Shown: positions 1-8,907 of the stretch, piece after piece
Position numbering within the stretch: the stretch's first letter is position 1
How the letters are laid out: every line of letters starts with the position of its first letter
NCBI RefSeq assembly: GCF_003601975.1
Contig: NZ_QZWZ01000006.1
Coordinates: 1-64,000 of the forward strand
Reading direction: 5' to 3'
DNA from: Mesorhizobium waimense
GTDB lineage: Bacteria > Pseudomonadota > Alphaproteobacteria > Rhizobiales > Rhizobiaceae
DNA: 64,000 nucleotides
The notes under the pieces: generated by a model
Databases searched by the model: none
The model's input: only the letters and a program-made list of their open reading frames with translations
What the model was told of the DNA's origin: nothing
Program-made: the position numbers and the translations under genes

Positions 1-128
1 ACAAGCCTGAGCTGGTCGTGGTGGTAGAAAGCCCTGTATCGTCGGAGCGGCGGCGGCAGATGTTCGAGGCCGTCGACGCCGTGCTGCGCCGCAGCCCCGA
101 AGTCGGCGCCTACAACCAGACTTTCTAA
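1..128 (+). CDS. C-terminal end of an unidentified protein (partial)
   Basis: The reading frame is open from base 3 to a TAA stop at 126-128, giving 41 residues that end in GAYNQTF. The piece has a beta-strand-like start (ELVVVVESP) followed by a helix-like stretch. It is too short to assign to a family. It ends 23 bp before the aminotransferase ATG on the same strand, so it is probably the preceding gene of that operon. The 5' part lies outside the window. Confidence 0.55.
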   Translation, partial: KPELVVVVESPVSSERRRQMFEAVDAVLRRSPEVGAYNQTF

Positions 129-151
129 GAACCGTGCAGACAGGAGCCATC

Positions 152-1528
152 ATGGACACCAGACCCAATTCCCCTGAAGCTCGTGACATACGCTACCATC
201 TGCATGGCTATACCAACGCCCGCAAACACCAGGAATCGGGCCCGCTCATCATCGAAAAGGGCGATGGCATCTATGTCGAGGACGTGGCCGGCAATCGCTA
301 CATCGAAGCGATGGCGGGCTTGTGGAGCGTGGCCGTCGGCTTCTCGGAAAAGCGGCTGGTCGACGCCGCGACCCGGCAGATGTCGAAGCTGCCTTATTAT
401 CACGACTTCGGTTCGAAATCGCATTCGCCGCTGGTCGACCTGGCTGAAAAGCTGGTCCAGATGGCGCCGGTCCCGATGAGCAAGGCGTATTTCACCAATT
501 CGGGCTCCGAAGCTAACGACACGGCCATGAAGATGATCTGGTACCGGTCGAATGCGCTCGGCCAGCCGGCGCGCAAGAAGATCATCAGCCGCAAACGCGG
601 CTATCACGGCGTGACGATTGCCGCGGCAAGCCTGACCGGGCTGCCCAACAACCATCTGTCATTCGACCTGCCGATCGCAAACGTGCTCCACACATCGACG
701 CCGCATTACTGGCGCGAGGCCGCGCCGGGCGAAAGCGAAGAACAGTTCTCGAGCCGTCTTGCCGAGGATCTCGAGAAGCTGATCCTTGCCGAGGGACCGG
801 AGACCATCGCCGCCTTCTTCGGCGAGCCGATCATGGGCGCCGGCGGCGTCATCGTTCCGCCTGCCGGCTACTGGGAGAAGATCCAGGCGGTGCTGTCGAA
901 ATACGACATCCTGCTCGTGGCCGACGAGGTCATCTGCGGCTTTGGCCGGACAGGCGAGATGTTCGGCTCACAGACCTTCGGCATCGGGCCCGACATCATG
1001 GTGCTGTCCAAGCAGATCTCTTCGTCCTACCTGCCGATCTCGGCCCTGCTCATCAATGAGAAGGTGTTCGAGCCGATCGCGGACGAGAGCGACCGCATCG
1101 GCACGTTCGGGCATGGTTTCACGGGCGGCGGGCATCCTGTCGCCGCGGCCGTGGCGCTGGAGAATCTCAAGCTGATCGACGAGCGCGACCTTGTCGGCAA
1201 TGCACGCACGGTCGGTGCGCATCTGCAGGCCCGGTTGCGCAGGCTCGCTTCGCATCCGCTCGTGGGCGAGGTGCGCGGCGTCGGTCTGATCGCCGCCGTT
1301 GAGCTGGTCGCCGACAAGGCCGGTAAGGCGCCGTGGGAGAAGCCCGGCGCGCTTGGCGCACTGGTCAACGGATTGCTGCAGCAGAATGGCGTCATCTCGC
1401 GCAACATGGGCGACGCGATCGCCTTCTGCCCGCCGCTGATCATTACCGAGGCCCAGGTCGATACGCTGGTCGATGCATTCGAGCGGTCGCTCGCCGCCGC
1501 CATGCCACAGGTCCGGCCGCAGGGCTGA
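152..1528 (+). CDS. class III PLP-dependent aminotransferase
   Basis: This 458-residue protein has the usual length and layout of class III (omega-amino acid or polyamine:pyruvate) aminotransferases. Visible motifs are the phosphate-binding NSGSEANDTAMK, the cofactor Asp in LLVADEVICGFGRTG and the Schiff-base Lys in MVLSKQISSSYLP. The ATG at 152 is preferred over the in-frame GTG at 134 because AGGAG lies just before it. Enzymes of this class move amino groups from terminal amines or omega-amino acids to pyruvate or 2-oxoglutarate in the cytoplasm. Next to glutamine-synthetase-like and polyamine transport genes, a PuuE-like last step (removing the amino group of an omega-amino acid) is a reasonable inference. 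The exact substrate cannot be read from the sequence. Confidence 0.9.
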   Translation: MDTRPNSPEARDIRYHLHGYTNARKHQESGPLIIEKGDGIYVEDVAGNRYIEAMAGLWSVAVGFSEKRLVDAATRQMSKLPYYHDFGSKSHSPLVDLAEKLVQMAPVPMSKAYFTNSGSEANDTAMKMIWYRSNALGQPARKKIISRKRGYHGVTIAAASLTGLPNNHLSFDLPIANVLHTSTPHYWREAAPGESEEQFSSRLAEDLEKLILAEGPETIAAFFGEPIMGAGGVIVPPAGYWEKIQAVLSKYDILLVADEVICGFGRTGEMFGSQTFGIGPDIMVLSKQISSSYLPISALLINEKVFEPIADESDRIGTFGHGFTGGGHPVAAAVALENLKLIDERDLVGNARTVGAHLQARLRRLASHPLVGEVRGVGLIAAVELVADKAGKAPWEKPGALGALVNGLLQQNGVISRNMGDAIAFCPPLIITEAQVDTLVDAFERSLAAAMPQVRPQG

Positions 1529-1544
1529 GTTGACGGAGATGACT

Positions 1545-2186
1545 ATGCGGCAAGCGCTGATCGTATGGGGCGGCTGGGAAGGACACGAGCCGGGCCAAGG
1601 GGCGCGTGCCGTCAAGGCGCTGCTCGAGGAGGAAGGCTTTGGCGTGCGCGTCGAAACCACGACTGCTGCATTCGCCGACCCGGCGCTCGCCGAATTGAGC
1701 CTGATCGTGCCGATCTACACGATGTCCAAGCTCACCAAAGACGAGGAACGCAACTTGACGAAGGCGGTGGAAGGCGGCGTCGGCCTCGGCGGCTACCATG
1801 GCGGCATGGGCGACGCATTTCGTGAATCGACGGACTACCAGTTCATGTGCGGCGGCCAATGGGTCGCGCACCCCGGCAACATCATCGACTACCGGGTGAA
1901 CGTCACCAGGCGCAACGATCCGATCATGAGCGGCATCGACGACTTTTCGTACCGCTCGGAGCAGTACTACATGCATGTCGATCCGGCGAACGAGGTGCTG
2001 GCGACCACCACCTTTTCCGGCGACCATGCGCCCTGGATCGGCGGCGTCGTCATGCCGGTGGTGTGGAAGCGCCGGCACGGTCAGGGCAAGGTGTTCTATT
2101 CGTCGCTCGGGCACGCGGCCGCGGAATTCGAGGTGCCGCAAATGCGGACCATTCTTCGTCGCGGCCTGGCTTGGGCGGCGCGCTGA
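1545..2186 (+). CDS. ThuA-like domain protein
   Basis: This 213-residue protein matches the ThuA (trehalose-utilisation-like) family, which has a class I glutamine-amidotransferase-like fold. It shows an N-terminal LIVWGGWEGHEP, a central GLGGYHGGMGDAF turn and a C-terminal GKVFYSSLGHAAAEFE. The nucleophile-elbow position carries His (GYHGG) rather than the Cys of true glutamine amidotransferases, so it should not be a standard amidotransferase. ATG 1545 is chosen because GGAG at 1535-1538 is 6 bp upstream; ATG 1539 is too close. It follows the aminotransferase by 16 bp and is probably co-transcribed. In the Puu pathway a class I amidotransferase-fold enzyme (PuuD) hydrolyses the gamma-glutamyl bond; whether this protein fills that place is speculation. 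Confidence 0.8.
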   Translation: MRQALIVWGGWEGHEPGQGARAVKALLEEEGFGVRVETTTAAFADPALAELSLIVPIYTMSKLTKDEERNLTKAVEGGVGLGGYHGGMGDAFRESTDYQFMCGGQWVAHPGNIIDYRVNVTRRNDPIMSGIDDFSYRSEQYYMHVDPANEVLATTTFSGDHAPWIGGVVMPVVWKRRHGQGKVFYSSLGHAAAEFEVPQMRTILRRGLAWAAR

Positions 2187-2228
2187 CAGAGTTGGCGCCG
2201 CCGCCAAGCTTCCTTGCCGCGGTGCTGA

Positions 2229-3590
2229 TCAGACGCTTTCCAGATAGGTCTCGAGTTCGAAGTCGCTGACATTGAGCGCGAAGGTGTTCAGTTCCTGGCG
2301 TTTGCAGGCGATGAAGGAGTCGCGCAGGATCGCCGGGAAGATCTCCGCGACATGCGGCCCGCTCTCGAAGCTGGCGATGGCCGAGGCCCAGTCCGGCGGC
2401 AGCCTGGCCGGCTGGCCGCCTTGCCCTTCGCCACGGGTCGGGTCGCCGGGCGACAGTTCTCTTTCGATGCCGACCAGCGCCGCGCCGAGGATGGCGGCCA
2501 GCACCAGGTAGGGATTGGCGTCGGCGCCTGAAACGCGATGCTCGATGCGGCGCGCGGCCGACGGTCCGCCGGGAATGCGGATCGCCACCATGCGGTTCTC
2601 GTAGCCCCAGGCGACCGCGGTCGGAGCGTAGGACCGCGGACGCAGCCTGCGGTAGGAATTGAAGTGCGGGGCAAACACCAGCGTGCTCTCGGCCATGGCC
2701 GCAAGTAGACCGCCTACGGCATGGCGCATAATCTCGGATCCCTGGTCGCTGCCGTCGTCGAAGATGTTGCGGCCATCGGTGTCGATCAGGCTGAAATGGA
2801 CATGAAAGCCGTTGCCGGCACGGTCGCCATAAGGCTTGGCCATGAAGCAGGCGGCAAAGCCATGCTTGCGGGCGATGCCCTTGACGGTGCGCTTGAACAG
2901 CACCGCATCGTCGGCGGCGCGCAGGGCATCGGCGACATGGTTCAGATTGATTTCGAACTGACCGACGCCGTTCTCGGCGATCGCGGTGTCGACGGGAATG
3001 CCTTGCATACGGCAGGCATCATAGACGTCGTGGATGAAAGCCTCGAAGTCGTCGATCTCGTCGATCGAAAGGGCTGCATCGGAATCGAGGCGGCGCCCGG
3101 TCACCGGCGAGACGGGCCCGACCGGTCGTTGTGACTGCGGGTCGACGAGGTAGAACTCCAGCTCCGTTGCCGCGACCGGCGTCAGGCCGAGCGCCTTGTA
3201 GCGGTCGAGGATGCGGGCAAGCGCCCGCCGCGGGTCGCCGAGATAGGGCGTGCCGTTCTCGTCGGCAAGCCAGAGCGGGACAAGCGCTGTCGGATGTGCG
3301 GTCCAGTTGACCGGCAGGATGCCGCGTCCGGTCCACTGGCAGAGGCCATAGGCATCGCCGGTCGAGAAAACCAGCGCGTTGCCTTCGATGTCCTCGCCCC
3401 AGACGTCGAGGCCGATCAGCGAAAAGGGCATGCGCAGCTTGCCCTCCAGCGCCTTGCGCGCCTGCTCGACGGGAATGCGCTTGCCGCGCATGATACCGTT
3501 GAGGTCACACACCGCGGCCCTCAGGCTCTGGATGTCGTTTCTGCTTTCAAGCCAGTTCAAAACGTCCGCAATTGCATCGCCCAATTTCAA
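2229..3590 (-). CDS. glutamine synthetase-like gamma-glutamyl-amine ligase
   Basis: This 453-residue protein has the complete glutamine-synthetase fold: the beta-grasp N-terminus with CDLNGIMRGKRIP, then ELEFYLVDP, GQFEINLNH, GNGFHVHFSL, NSYRRLRPRSYAP, and RIEHRVSGADANPYL near the end. The RGKRIP segment and the lack of an adenylylation loop place it in the PuuA/GlnA-like group rather than housekeeping GlnA. Relatives ligate L-glutamate to putrescine or monoamines using ATP. It converges with the ThuA-like gene (42 bp between stops). It is a paralogue of the protein at 20748-22133, so the island carries two such ligases. The amine substrate is unknown. Confidence 0.9.
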   Translation of the reverse strand: MKLGDAIADVLNWLESRNDIQSLRAAVCDLNGIMRGKRIPVEQARKALEGKLRMPFSLIGLDVWGEDIEGNALVFSTGDAYGLCQWTGRGILPVNWTAHPTALVPLWLADENGTPYLGDPRRALARILDRYKALGLTPVAATELEFYLVDPQSQRPVGPVSPVTGRRLDSDAALSIDEIDDFEAFIHDVYDACRMQGIPVDTAIAENGVGQFEINLNHVADALRAADDAVLFKRTVKGIARKHGFAACFMAKPYGDRAGNGFHVHFSLIDTDGRNIFDDGSDQGSEIMRHAVGGLLAAMAESTLVFAPHFNSYRRLRPRSYAPTAVAWGYENRMVAIRIPGGPSAARRIEHRVSGADANPYLVLAAILGAALVGIERELSPGDPTRGEGQGGQPARLPPDWASAIASFESGPHVAEIFPAILRDSFIACKRQELNTFALNVSDFELETYLESV

Positions 3591-3845
3591 ACCTCTTGGT
3601 TCTTGAAGGTGCCGTAGCCTGGAGCCACGATATCCCTGTTAAAAATAGCTCGTGAGTTTCTGAAGGCGGCCTCGGCTTTGGCCGACGGCGTTTCCTTCAT
3701 TTTTTCAATTCACTAGCCGGGATGTCGGGCGGCATCTCAAAACCAATTGTGCGATCTGCGATCGCAACATAGAGGTAAGCCGGAGCAAAGCCAAGCGGCA
3801 TTTGAGCCGCCGGTTCCTCCGGCCTGGATCCCTTTCTAGTTCCGA

Positions 3846-4544
3846 CTAGTTCCGAATTTCCGGAAACTTGGCCTGTCGCAGGATATGCGCTGCGCCTTCG
3901 TCGATGTCGCGCATGATGGCAGCGCGTGCGCGCTCCGCGTCCTGGGCCTCGATCGCCGCCACGACCTCCTCGTGGTAGTCGATGTCGAGAATGGAGGCGA
4001 GGTCGTCCTCGAATCCCATGCCGAGGTTCCTGAGAAAAGGGCCGACCTGCATCCACACCGTCTCGATCAGGAAGATCATCTGCTCGTTGCCGCAGTGGCG
4101 GTAAATGGAGAACTTGAAGGCGTAGTTCTTCCTGAGATAGTCGTCGATATCCCCCTTGCGCGCCGCCATGGTCAGTTCGGCGCAGTGGCGCCGGATGGCC
4201 CGCAGATTGTTGCCGTTGATGAGCTTTGTCGCCAGCTCGGTCGCCGAGCCTTCCAGGATCGTTCGCACAGCGGTCAGCTGGGAGAACCGCTCGGCAGAGA
4301 TGATCGGCACTTCGACGCTGCCATTCGGCATCGGGCTCAGCGCGCGCAGCGCCTGCAGCCGCATGAAGGCGCTGCGCACCGGCATGTCGCTGGTCCCGAG
4401 CTCCTTGGCGAGCTTGCGCGAGGTCAGCTTCTGGCCGGGCACGAACTGACCCGACATCAACGCCCGCACGAGCTCCAAATAGACTTTCTCATGCAGGGGG
4501 ACGGTGTCGACAGCGGTCAATCCGAATTGTGTCTTGTCGGCCAT
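3846..4544 (-). CDS. GntR family regulator with FCD domain
   Basis: This 232-residue regulator has an N-terminal winged helix (about residues 15-80, with PGQKLTSRKLAKELGTSDMPVRSAF; the Asp-Met pair stands where most members have Arg-Thr) and an FCD ligand-binding domain. The FCD metal-type residues appear in NYAFKFSIYRH and DYHEEVVAAIEAQDAERA. ATG 4544 is used; the frame extends two codons further to a TTG at 4550. It lies 255 bp upstream of the glutamine-synthetase-like gene on the same strand and probably controls amine genes nearby. No convincing own operator was seen in its 208-bp upstream region. Confidence 0.88.
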   Translation of the reverse strand: MADKTQFGLTAVDTVPLHEKVYLELVRALMSGQFVPGQKLTSRKLAKELGTSDMPVRSAFMRLQALRALSPMPNGSVEVPIISAERFSQLTAVRTILEGSATELATKLINGNNLRAIRRHCAELTMAARKGDIDDYLRKNYAFKFSIYRHCGNEQMIFLIETVWMQVGPFLRNLGMGFEDDLASILDIDYHEEVVAAIEAQDAERARAAIMRDIDEGAAHILRQAKFPEIRN

Positions 4545-4758
4545 TGGCAATGCGCTACTTCATTCGTTCTGAAATCTACGCAGCTGGCTGTCTTTGCCGC
4601 TAGGATATTGGGCCGAACGCGGCGCGGGGCCGAAGCCGGCGGTTTTTCAATCACACGATAGACGGTTCAGCCGCGATGCCGCAAGCCGCGTGATCGCCGC
4701 GTCCCCAGTTGCGGCCGGGCTTGGGCCACTGGTCGACGGGGAACGTCAGCCTGTCGGC

Positions 4759-5571
4759 CTAGCCGATCTGCGCGTCGATGATCTCGACGAAGCGGGCGAA
4801 GAGGCCGGCCTGCGACTTGATTTTGAGCTTGCGGTAGATGTTGCGGCGGTGGACCTTTACGGTTCCTGGCACGATCCGCAGCGCCCTGGCGATCGATTCC
4901 GTGGAGTGGCCCTGCAGCACCAGGTCGACGACCTGCTTTTCGCGTGAGGTCAGCGACAGGCTTTTCCAGATATGGGCGCGATCGAAGTCGCTGGCGACCG
5001 CAGCGTACTCATCGCGCGGCGTCACGGCCGCTTCGTCAGCCGGCAAACCAGGCCAGCGCAGCCTGGCGAGGCTGATCACCGCAGGGGCCATGTCGCGCAG
5101 CAGCCTGGCGTCGGCGGTTCCGAACGGACCCGAAGCGCGCAACCGCATCAGCGACAGCACCAGCGCGTCCTTGCCCGGCAGCGGCACGAAGAAGCCGACC
5201 TCCTCGGCAAGCCTGGTCTGGCTGTAGTAGGAGCGATAATATTCGCTGGCATAGAAGCGGTCCGGCGCGAGTTCCCGCATCCGCCAGAAACCTTCCTTCC
5301 GCTCAACCGCCGCGTGGTGGAACGGGTCGAGCAGATACGGCCCTTCCTGATAAAGCGCGACGAAGACGTGGCTCTCGGCCGGCGAGAATGTCTCGAACAG
5401 CAGCGGCGGGCGCGAAGCACCGCGATAGCCGAAGGCCACGCAGTGATCGAAGCCGACGTGGCCGCGCAGCCAGCCGACCATGGCCCTGCCGAAATGGTCG
5501 CCGGCCGTCTCGCGCGTCGCCGCGACGACGGCGGCGAGCCCGTTGTATTCATCGCTGCGGGAAACGCCCAA
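4759..5571 (-). CDS. LuxR-type regulator
   Basis: This protein has about 270 residues. The C-terminus is a LuxR/FixJ helix-turn-helix (LTSREKQVVDLVLQGHSTES, then GTVKVHRRNIYRKLKIKS). The N-terminal ~180 residues form an unassigned sensor domain (HVGFDHCVAFGYRG, LYQEGPYLLDPFHH). The start is unusual. The frame stays open to ATG 5637 and beyond, but a TTG at 5571 has GAGGGG exactly 6 bp upstream, and choosing it frees a palindrome at 5603-5628 for the intergenic region. It is divergent from the polyamine-type ABC operon at 5686 and is the obvious candidate regulator. No autoinducer-synthase gene is nearby, so a non-acyl-homoserine-lactone ligand is likely. Confidence 0.85.
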   Translation of the reverse strand: MGVSRSDEYNGLAAVVAATRETAGDHFGRAMVGWLRGHVGFDHCVAFGYRGASRPPLLFETFSPAESHVFVALYQEGPYLLDPFHHAAVERKEGFWRMRELAPDRFYASEYYRSYYSQTRLAEEVGFFVPLPGKDALVLSLMRLRASGPFGTADARLLRDMAPAVISLARLRWPGLPADEAAVTPRDEYAAVASDFDRAHIWKSLSLTSREKQVVDLVLQGHSTESIARALRIVPGTVKVHRRNIYRKLKIKSQAGLFARFVEIIDAQIG

Positions 5572-5602
5572 TCCATACCCCTCGAAACGATAAAATAGGC
5601 TG

Positions 5603-5628
5603 AGTATACCACCAGCGAGGTATATACT
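5603..5628. promoter_or_regulatory. palindromic operator candidate, luxR-type/potA-type divergent promoter
   Basis: AGTATACC and GGTATATACT face each other across 8 bp in the 114-bp gap between the TTG start of the LuxR-type gene and the TTG start of the ABC ATPase gene. The right arm carries two extra bases, so the palindrome is imperfect. The stretch is AT-rich within GC-rich surroundings, as expected of a promoter/operator. Binding by the neighbouring LuxR-type protein is inference. Confidence 0.45.
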
Positions 5629-5685
5629 AGCCGCCATTGGCTCTGGTAGCGTTTCGAAATCATCTCGCTGCTGGAGCCCTCGCCT

Positions 5686-6822
5686 TTGACTGCAGTGCCA
5701 GATATCGAGTTTCGCGCGGTCACCAAGCGCTATGGCGCCGTGACGGCGGTCAGCGGCATCGACCTCGCCATCCCGCCGTCGGCCTTCGTCGCGCTGCTCG
5801 GGCCGTCGGGCTGCGGCAAGACGACGTGCCTGCGCATGATCGGCGGTTTCGAACAGCCGAGCGAAGGCCAGGTGCTGATCCGCGGCCGCGACATGGCCGG
5901 CACGCCGCCCTATCGGCGGCCTGTCAACATGGTGTTCCAGCAATATGCGCTGTTCCCGCATCTCGATGTCGAGGACAACATTGCCTACGGGCTGCGCCAG
6001 GCGAGGCCACGGCTGTCGGCGCGCGAGATCACCTCAAGGGCAGGCGAGGCGCTGGCTATGGTGCGGCTGGCCGGCTACGGCCGCCGCAAGATCCACGAGC
6101 TTTCCGGCGGCCAGCAGCAGCGCGTTGCGTTGGCACGAGCGCTGGTCAACAAGCCGGCGGTGCTTTTGCTCGACGAGCCGCTGGCGGCGCTCGATAAGAA
6201 GCTGCGTACCGACATGCAGATCGAGCTGCAGAACCTGCAGCGCGAAATCGGCATCACTTTCGTGCTCGTCACCCACGACCAGGAGGAAGCGCTGTCGATG
6301 AGCGATTTCGTCTGCGTCATGAATGGCGGGCGCATCGTCCAGCTCGGCCAGCCGAGCGAGATCTATGACGAGCCGGCCGATCTCTTCGTCGCCGACTTCG
6401 TCGGCAAGACCAATCTTTTGAGCGGCAAGGTCGCGGGACATTCGGGTGAACTTGTCGACGTGACGCTTGCCAACGGCACTGTGATTGCCGCGCGCAAGCG
6501 GGTGCCGCTCAGCCGAGGTGACACCGTGTCGGTCAGCCTGCGCCCGGAATCGCTCAGCCTCGGTGCGCCGGGAAGCGGCCGTCTTACGGGCATCGTGCGC
6601 AACCGCATCTTCCTAGGCTCGACGGCGGAATACGCGATCGAGGTCCAGGGCATCGGAACGCTGCTCGCCAAGGCCGACCACCTGATCGGCCAGGGCAATC
6701 TCTTCAAGCCGGGTGAACCCGTCGCCATCGGCTTTGCCGCCGGAACGCCGCTGGCGTTTCCGGACCCCAAGAACAACGGGACCAACCAGAGGGAAAACCA
6801 ACATGTCGAAATCCTATCGTGA
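5686..6822 (+). CDS. PotA-like ABC transporter ATPase (polyamine type, copy 1)
   Basis: This 378-residue ATPase energises polyamine-type import. It has Walker A GPSGCGKTT (39-47), a Q-loop in VFQQYALFPH, signature LSGGQQQR (139-146), Walker B VLLLDEP (159-165), the switch His in VTHDQEEA, and a C-terminal TOBE-like region after residue 240. Translation probably starts at TTG 5686, 9 bp after GGAG; GTG 5695 is an alternative. Its 3' end overlaps the start of the binding-protein gene by 20 bp. It is the first gene of an operon with binding protein, two permeases and a dehydrogenase. Confidence 0.92.
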   Translation: MTAVPDIEFRAVTKRYGAVTAVSGIDLAIPPSAFVALLGPSGCGKTTCLRMIGGFEQPSEGQVLIRGRDMAGTPPYRRPVNMVFQQYALFPHLDVEDNIAYGLRQARPRLSAREITSRAGEALAMVRLAGYGRRKIHELSGGQQQRVALARALVNKPAVLLLDEPLAALDKKLRTDMQIELQNLQREIGITFVLVTHDQEEALSMSDFVCVMNGGRIVQLGQPSEIYDEPADLFVADFVGKTNLLSGKVAGHSGELVDVTLANGTVIAARKRVPLSRGDTVSVSLRPESLSLGAPGSGRLTGIVRNRIFLGSTAEYAIEVQGIGTLLAKADHLIGQGNLFKPGEPVAIGFAAGTPLAFPDPKNNGTNQRENQHVEILS

Positions 6823-7966
6823 CGGACTGCCGATAAGCCCGGAGAAATTCGTCGATCAACTGATGCGCCTGAAGCGCGGCTCGATCGGCCGCCGCGAATT
6901 CCTAGGCCTCACCGGGCTCGGGGTTGCAACGGCGGTAATGGCGCGCGAACTCGGCATCATGCCGACGCCGGCATACGCAGCGGAAAATCTCGGCGACCGC
7001 ATGTCGATCGCCACCTGGCCGAATTATCACGACCCGGCGACCTTCGAGAGCTTCAAGGCCGAGACGGGCGTCGCCGTGGAGGTCAACGTCTTCGGCTCGA
7101 ACGAGGAGATGCTGGCCAAGCTGCAGGCCGGCGCTTCCGGCTGGAGCCTGTTCGTGCCGACCAACTACACGATCTCGACCTACAAGAAGCTCGGCATCAT
7201 CGAAGCGCTCGACATGGCCAAGCTCGCCAATTTCGACGGCACCCAGGAAGACCCGCGCTTCACCTCGGAAGGCACGATCGACGGCGTGACCTACGCGGTG
7301 CCGAAGAACTGGGGCACGACGGGATTTTCCATCAACACCAAGAAGCTGACCAAGCCGATGACCAGCTGGAAGGAGTTCTGGGACACGGCCATGGCGGAAG
7401 GCGACGGCCGCACCATGGTGCACGACTACCAGCTGACCACGATCGGCAATGCGCTGAAATATTATGGCTACTCGTTCAACTCGCTGAAGCCGGACGAACT
7501 CGCCAAGGCCGAGGAATTGCTGCTCAAGGTCAAGCCGCACCTTTTCGCCGTGTCCAGCGATTATCAGCCGTCGATGCGGGCCGGCGATGCCTGGATGACG
7601 ATGTGCTGGACCAATGACGGAGCACAGCTCAATCGCGGCATCCCGGAGATCGCCTATGTGCTGGGCAAGGAAGGCGGCGAGATCTGGACCGACTTCTACG
7701 CCATCCCTAAGGATGCGCCGAACAAGCCGGCCGGCTATGCGCTGCTCAACTATCTGATGAACCCGAAGGTGGCGGTGAAAGAGCACCTGGCCAATGGCGC
7801 GCCGTCGACCGATGCTCGGGTCAACGCGCTGCTGCCGAAGGAGGTGCTGGACAATCCGATCCTCTACCCGGCGGCGGACCTGCTGACGCCGCTCGAATTC
7901 GGTGCGGCTGCAACGCTCACCGATCCGGGGCGCGCCGAATTGATGGCGCGCTTCAAGTCGGCTTGA
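6803..7966 (+). CDS. PotD-like periplasmic binding protein with Tat signal (copy 1)
   Basis: This 387-residue solute-binding protein belongs to the spermidine/putrescine family. The N-terminus carries a twin-arginine signal (GRREFLGLTGLGVATAV, about residues 30-46) ending near PAYAAEN, so export through Tat rather than Sec is likely. The mature part starts with MSIATWPNYHDPATFESF and contains the family's NWGTTGFSINT segment. The ATG at 6803 follows GAGGGA and lies inside the end of the ATPase gene. It delivers substrate to the two permeases that follow. Specificity (polyamine, or another cationic or conjugated amine) cannot be read directly. Confidence 0.9.
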   Translation: MSKSYRDGLPISPEKFVDQLMRLKRGSIGRREFLGLTGLGVATAVMARELGIMPTPAYAAENLGDRMSIATWPNYHDPATFESFKAETGVAVEVNVFGSNEEMLAKLQAGASGWSLFVPTNYTISTYKKLGIIEALDMAKLANFDGTQEDPRFTSEGTIDGVTYAVPKNWGTTGFSINTKKLTKPMTSWKEFWDTAMAEGDGRTMVHDYQLTTIGNALKYYGYSFNSLKPDELAKAEELLLKVKPHLFAVSSDYQPSMRAGDAWMTMCWTNDGAQLNRGIPEIAYVLGKEGGEIWTDFYAIPKDAPNKPAGYALLNYLMNPKVAVKEHLANGAPSTDARVNALLPKEVLDNPILYPAADLLTPLEFGAAATLTDPGRAELMARFKSA

Positions 7967-8907
7967 GCCGGGCCGACCACAAACCCGATCCAGACAATGC
8001 GACCGGCGGGCAAATGTCCGTCGGCCCTGAAGCGGCTTTTTCGATGCGCGGCAATCTCCTTCGCAAAAATCTCCTGACCGCGCTGCTGCTCGCTCCGGCG
8101 ACGCTGTGGCTGGTGGTGTTCCTGGTGCTGCCGTTCGTCGCCATTGCCATCTTCAGCGTCGGCGAGCGGGCGCCGGAAGGCGGCTACCAGGCCGCTTTCA
8201 CGCTGGCGCAATATGCCAATCTTCCGGCGCGGGCGACCGCATTCTGGAACACGATGGTGCTGGCGCCCGTCGGCGCGCTTGCCTGTCTGCTCGTTGCCTA
8301 TCCGGTCGCCTACTACCTCGCCTTGAAGGCGCCGGAGCGCTGGCGGCTGATCCTGCTGGCGCTGGTCGTCATCCCGTTCTGGACCAGCCTTCTGATGCGC
8401 ACCTATGCCTGGATGTATGTGCTGGGCGGGCGCGGCATTCCGGCGCTGCTTGCGCTTGTCGGCATCGAGGACGTCAGGTTGATCAACACGCCGGGCGCCG
8501 TGCTGCTCGGCATCGTCTATGGCTATCTGCCGCTGATGATCCTGCCGATCTATGTCAGCCTCGAACGGCTCGACCGCCGGCTGCTGGAGGCCTCCGCCGA
8601 TCTGGGTGCTACGCCGCTGTCGACCTTCCTCGGCGTGACGCTCAGGTTGTCGCTGCCAGGCGTGATGACCGGCTTCTCGCTGGTGATGATCTTGCTGCTC
8701 GGCGAATATCTGATCCCGACGCTACTTGGTGGCGGCAAGGTGTTCTTCATAGGCAACGCTCTGGTCGACCTGTTCCTGCAGTCGCGCAACTGGCCGTTCG
8801 GATCGGCCATCGCCATCACGCTGGTCCTGGTTTCTGTGGTTGTGTTGATTGCCGCCAACCGCATCTCGACCCGGCTTTCGGGCGCGCGCCGGGTGGACCT
8901 GATCTGA
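7963..8907 (+). CDS. PotB-like ABC permease (copy 1)
   Basis: This inner-membrane permease has up to 314 residues and about six transmembrane segments (for example ALLLAPATLWLVVFLVLPFV and LILLALVVIPFWTSLLMRTYA). It has the EAA loop LEASADLGATPLSTFLGVTL, which docks onto the ATPase. The TTG at 7963 overlaps the preceding stop (TTGA) but has no clear ribosome site; ATG 8014 or 8044 are real alternatives. It pairs with the permease that starts at 8907. Confidence 0.88.
   Translation: MSRADHKPDPDNATGGQMSVGPEAAFSMRGNLLRKNLLTALLLAPATLWLVVFLVLPFVAIAIFSVGERAPEGGYQAAFTLAQYANLPARATAFWNTMVLAPVGALACLLVAYPVAYYLALKAPERWRLILLALVVIPFWTSLLMRTYAWMYVLGGRGIPALLALVGIEDVRLINTPGAVLLGIVYGYLPLMILPIYVSLERLDRRLLEASADLGATPLSTFLGVTLRLSLPGVMTGFSLVMILLLGEYLIPTLLGGGKVFFIGNALVDLFLQSRNWPFGSAIAITLVLVSVVVLIAANRISTRLSGARRVDLI

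Noticed and set aside
3591..3845. Riboswitch or small gene between the ligase and GntR genes
   Set aside because: Only short GC hairpins without conserved architecture or T-runs were seen, and no supported ORF; treated as an ordinary promoter region.
5572..5961. N-terminal extension of the LuxR-type protein up to ATG 5961 or 5637
   Set aside because: The extension to 5961 overlaps the coding start of the ABC ATPase gene, and the region 5580-5637 looks like a promoter with a palindrome. The TTG at 5571 has the only good ribosome site.
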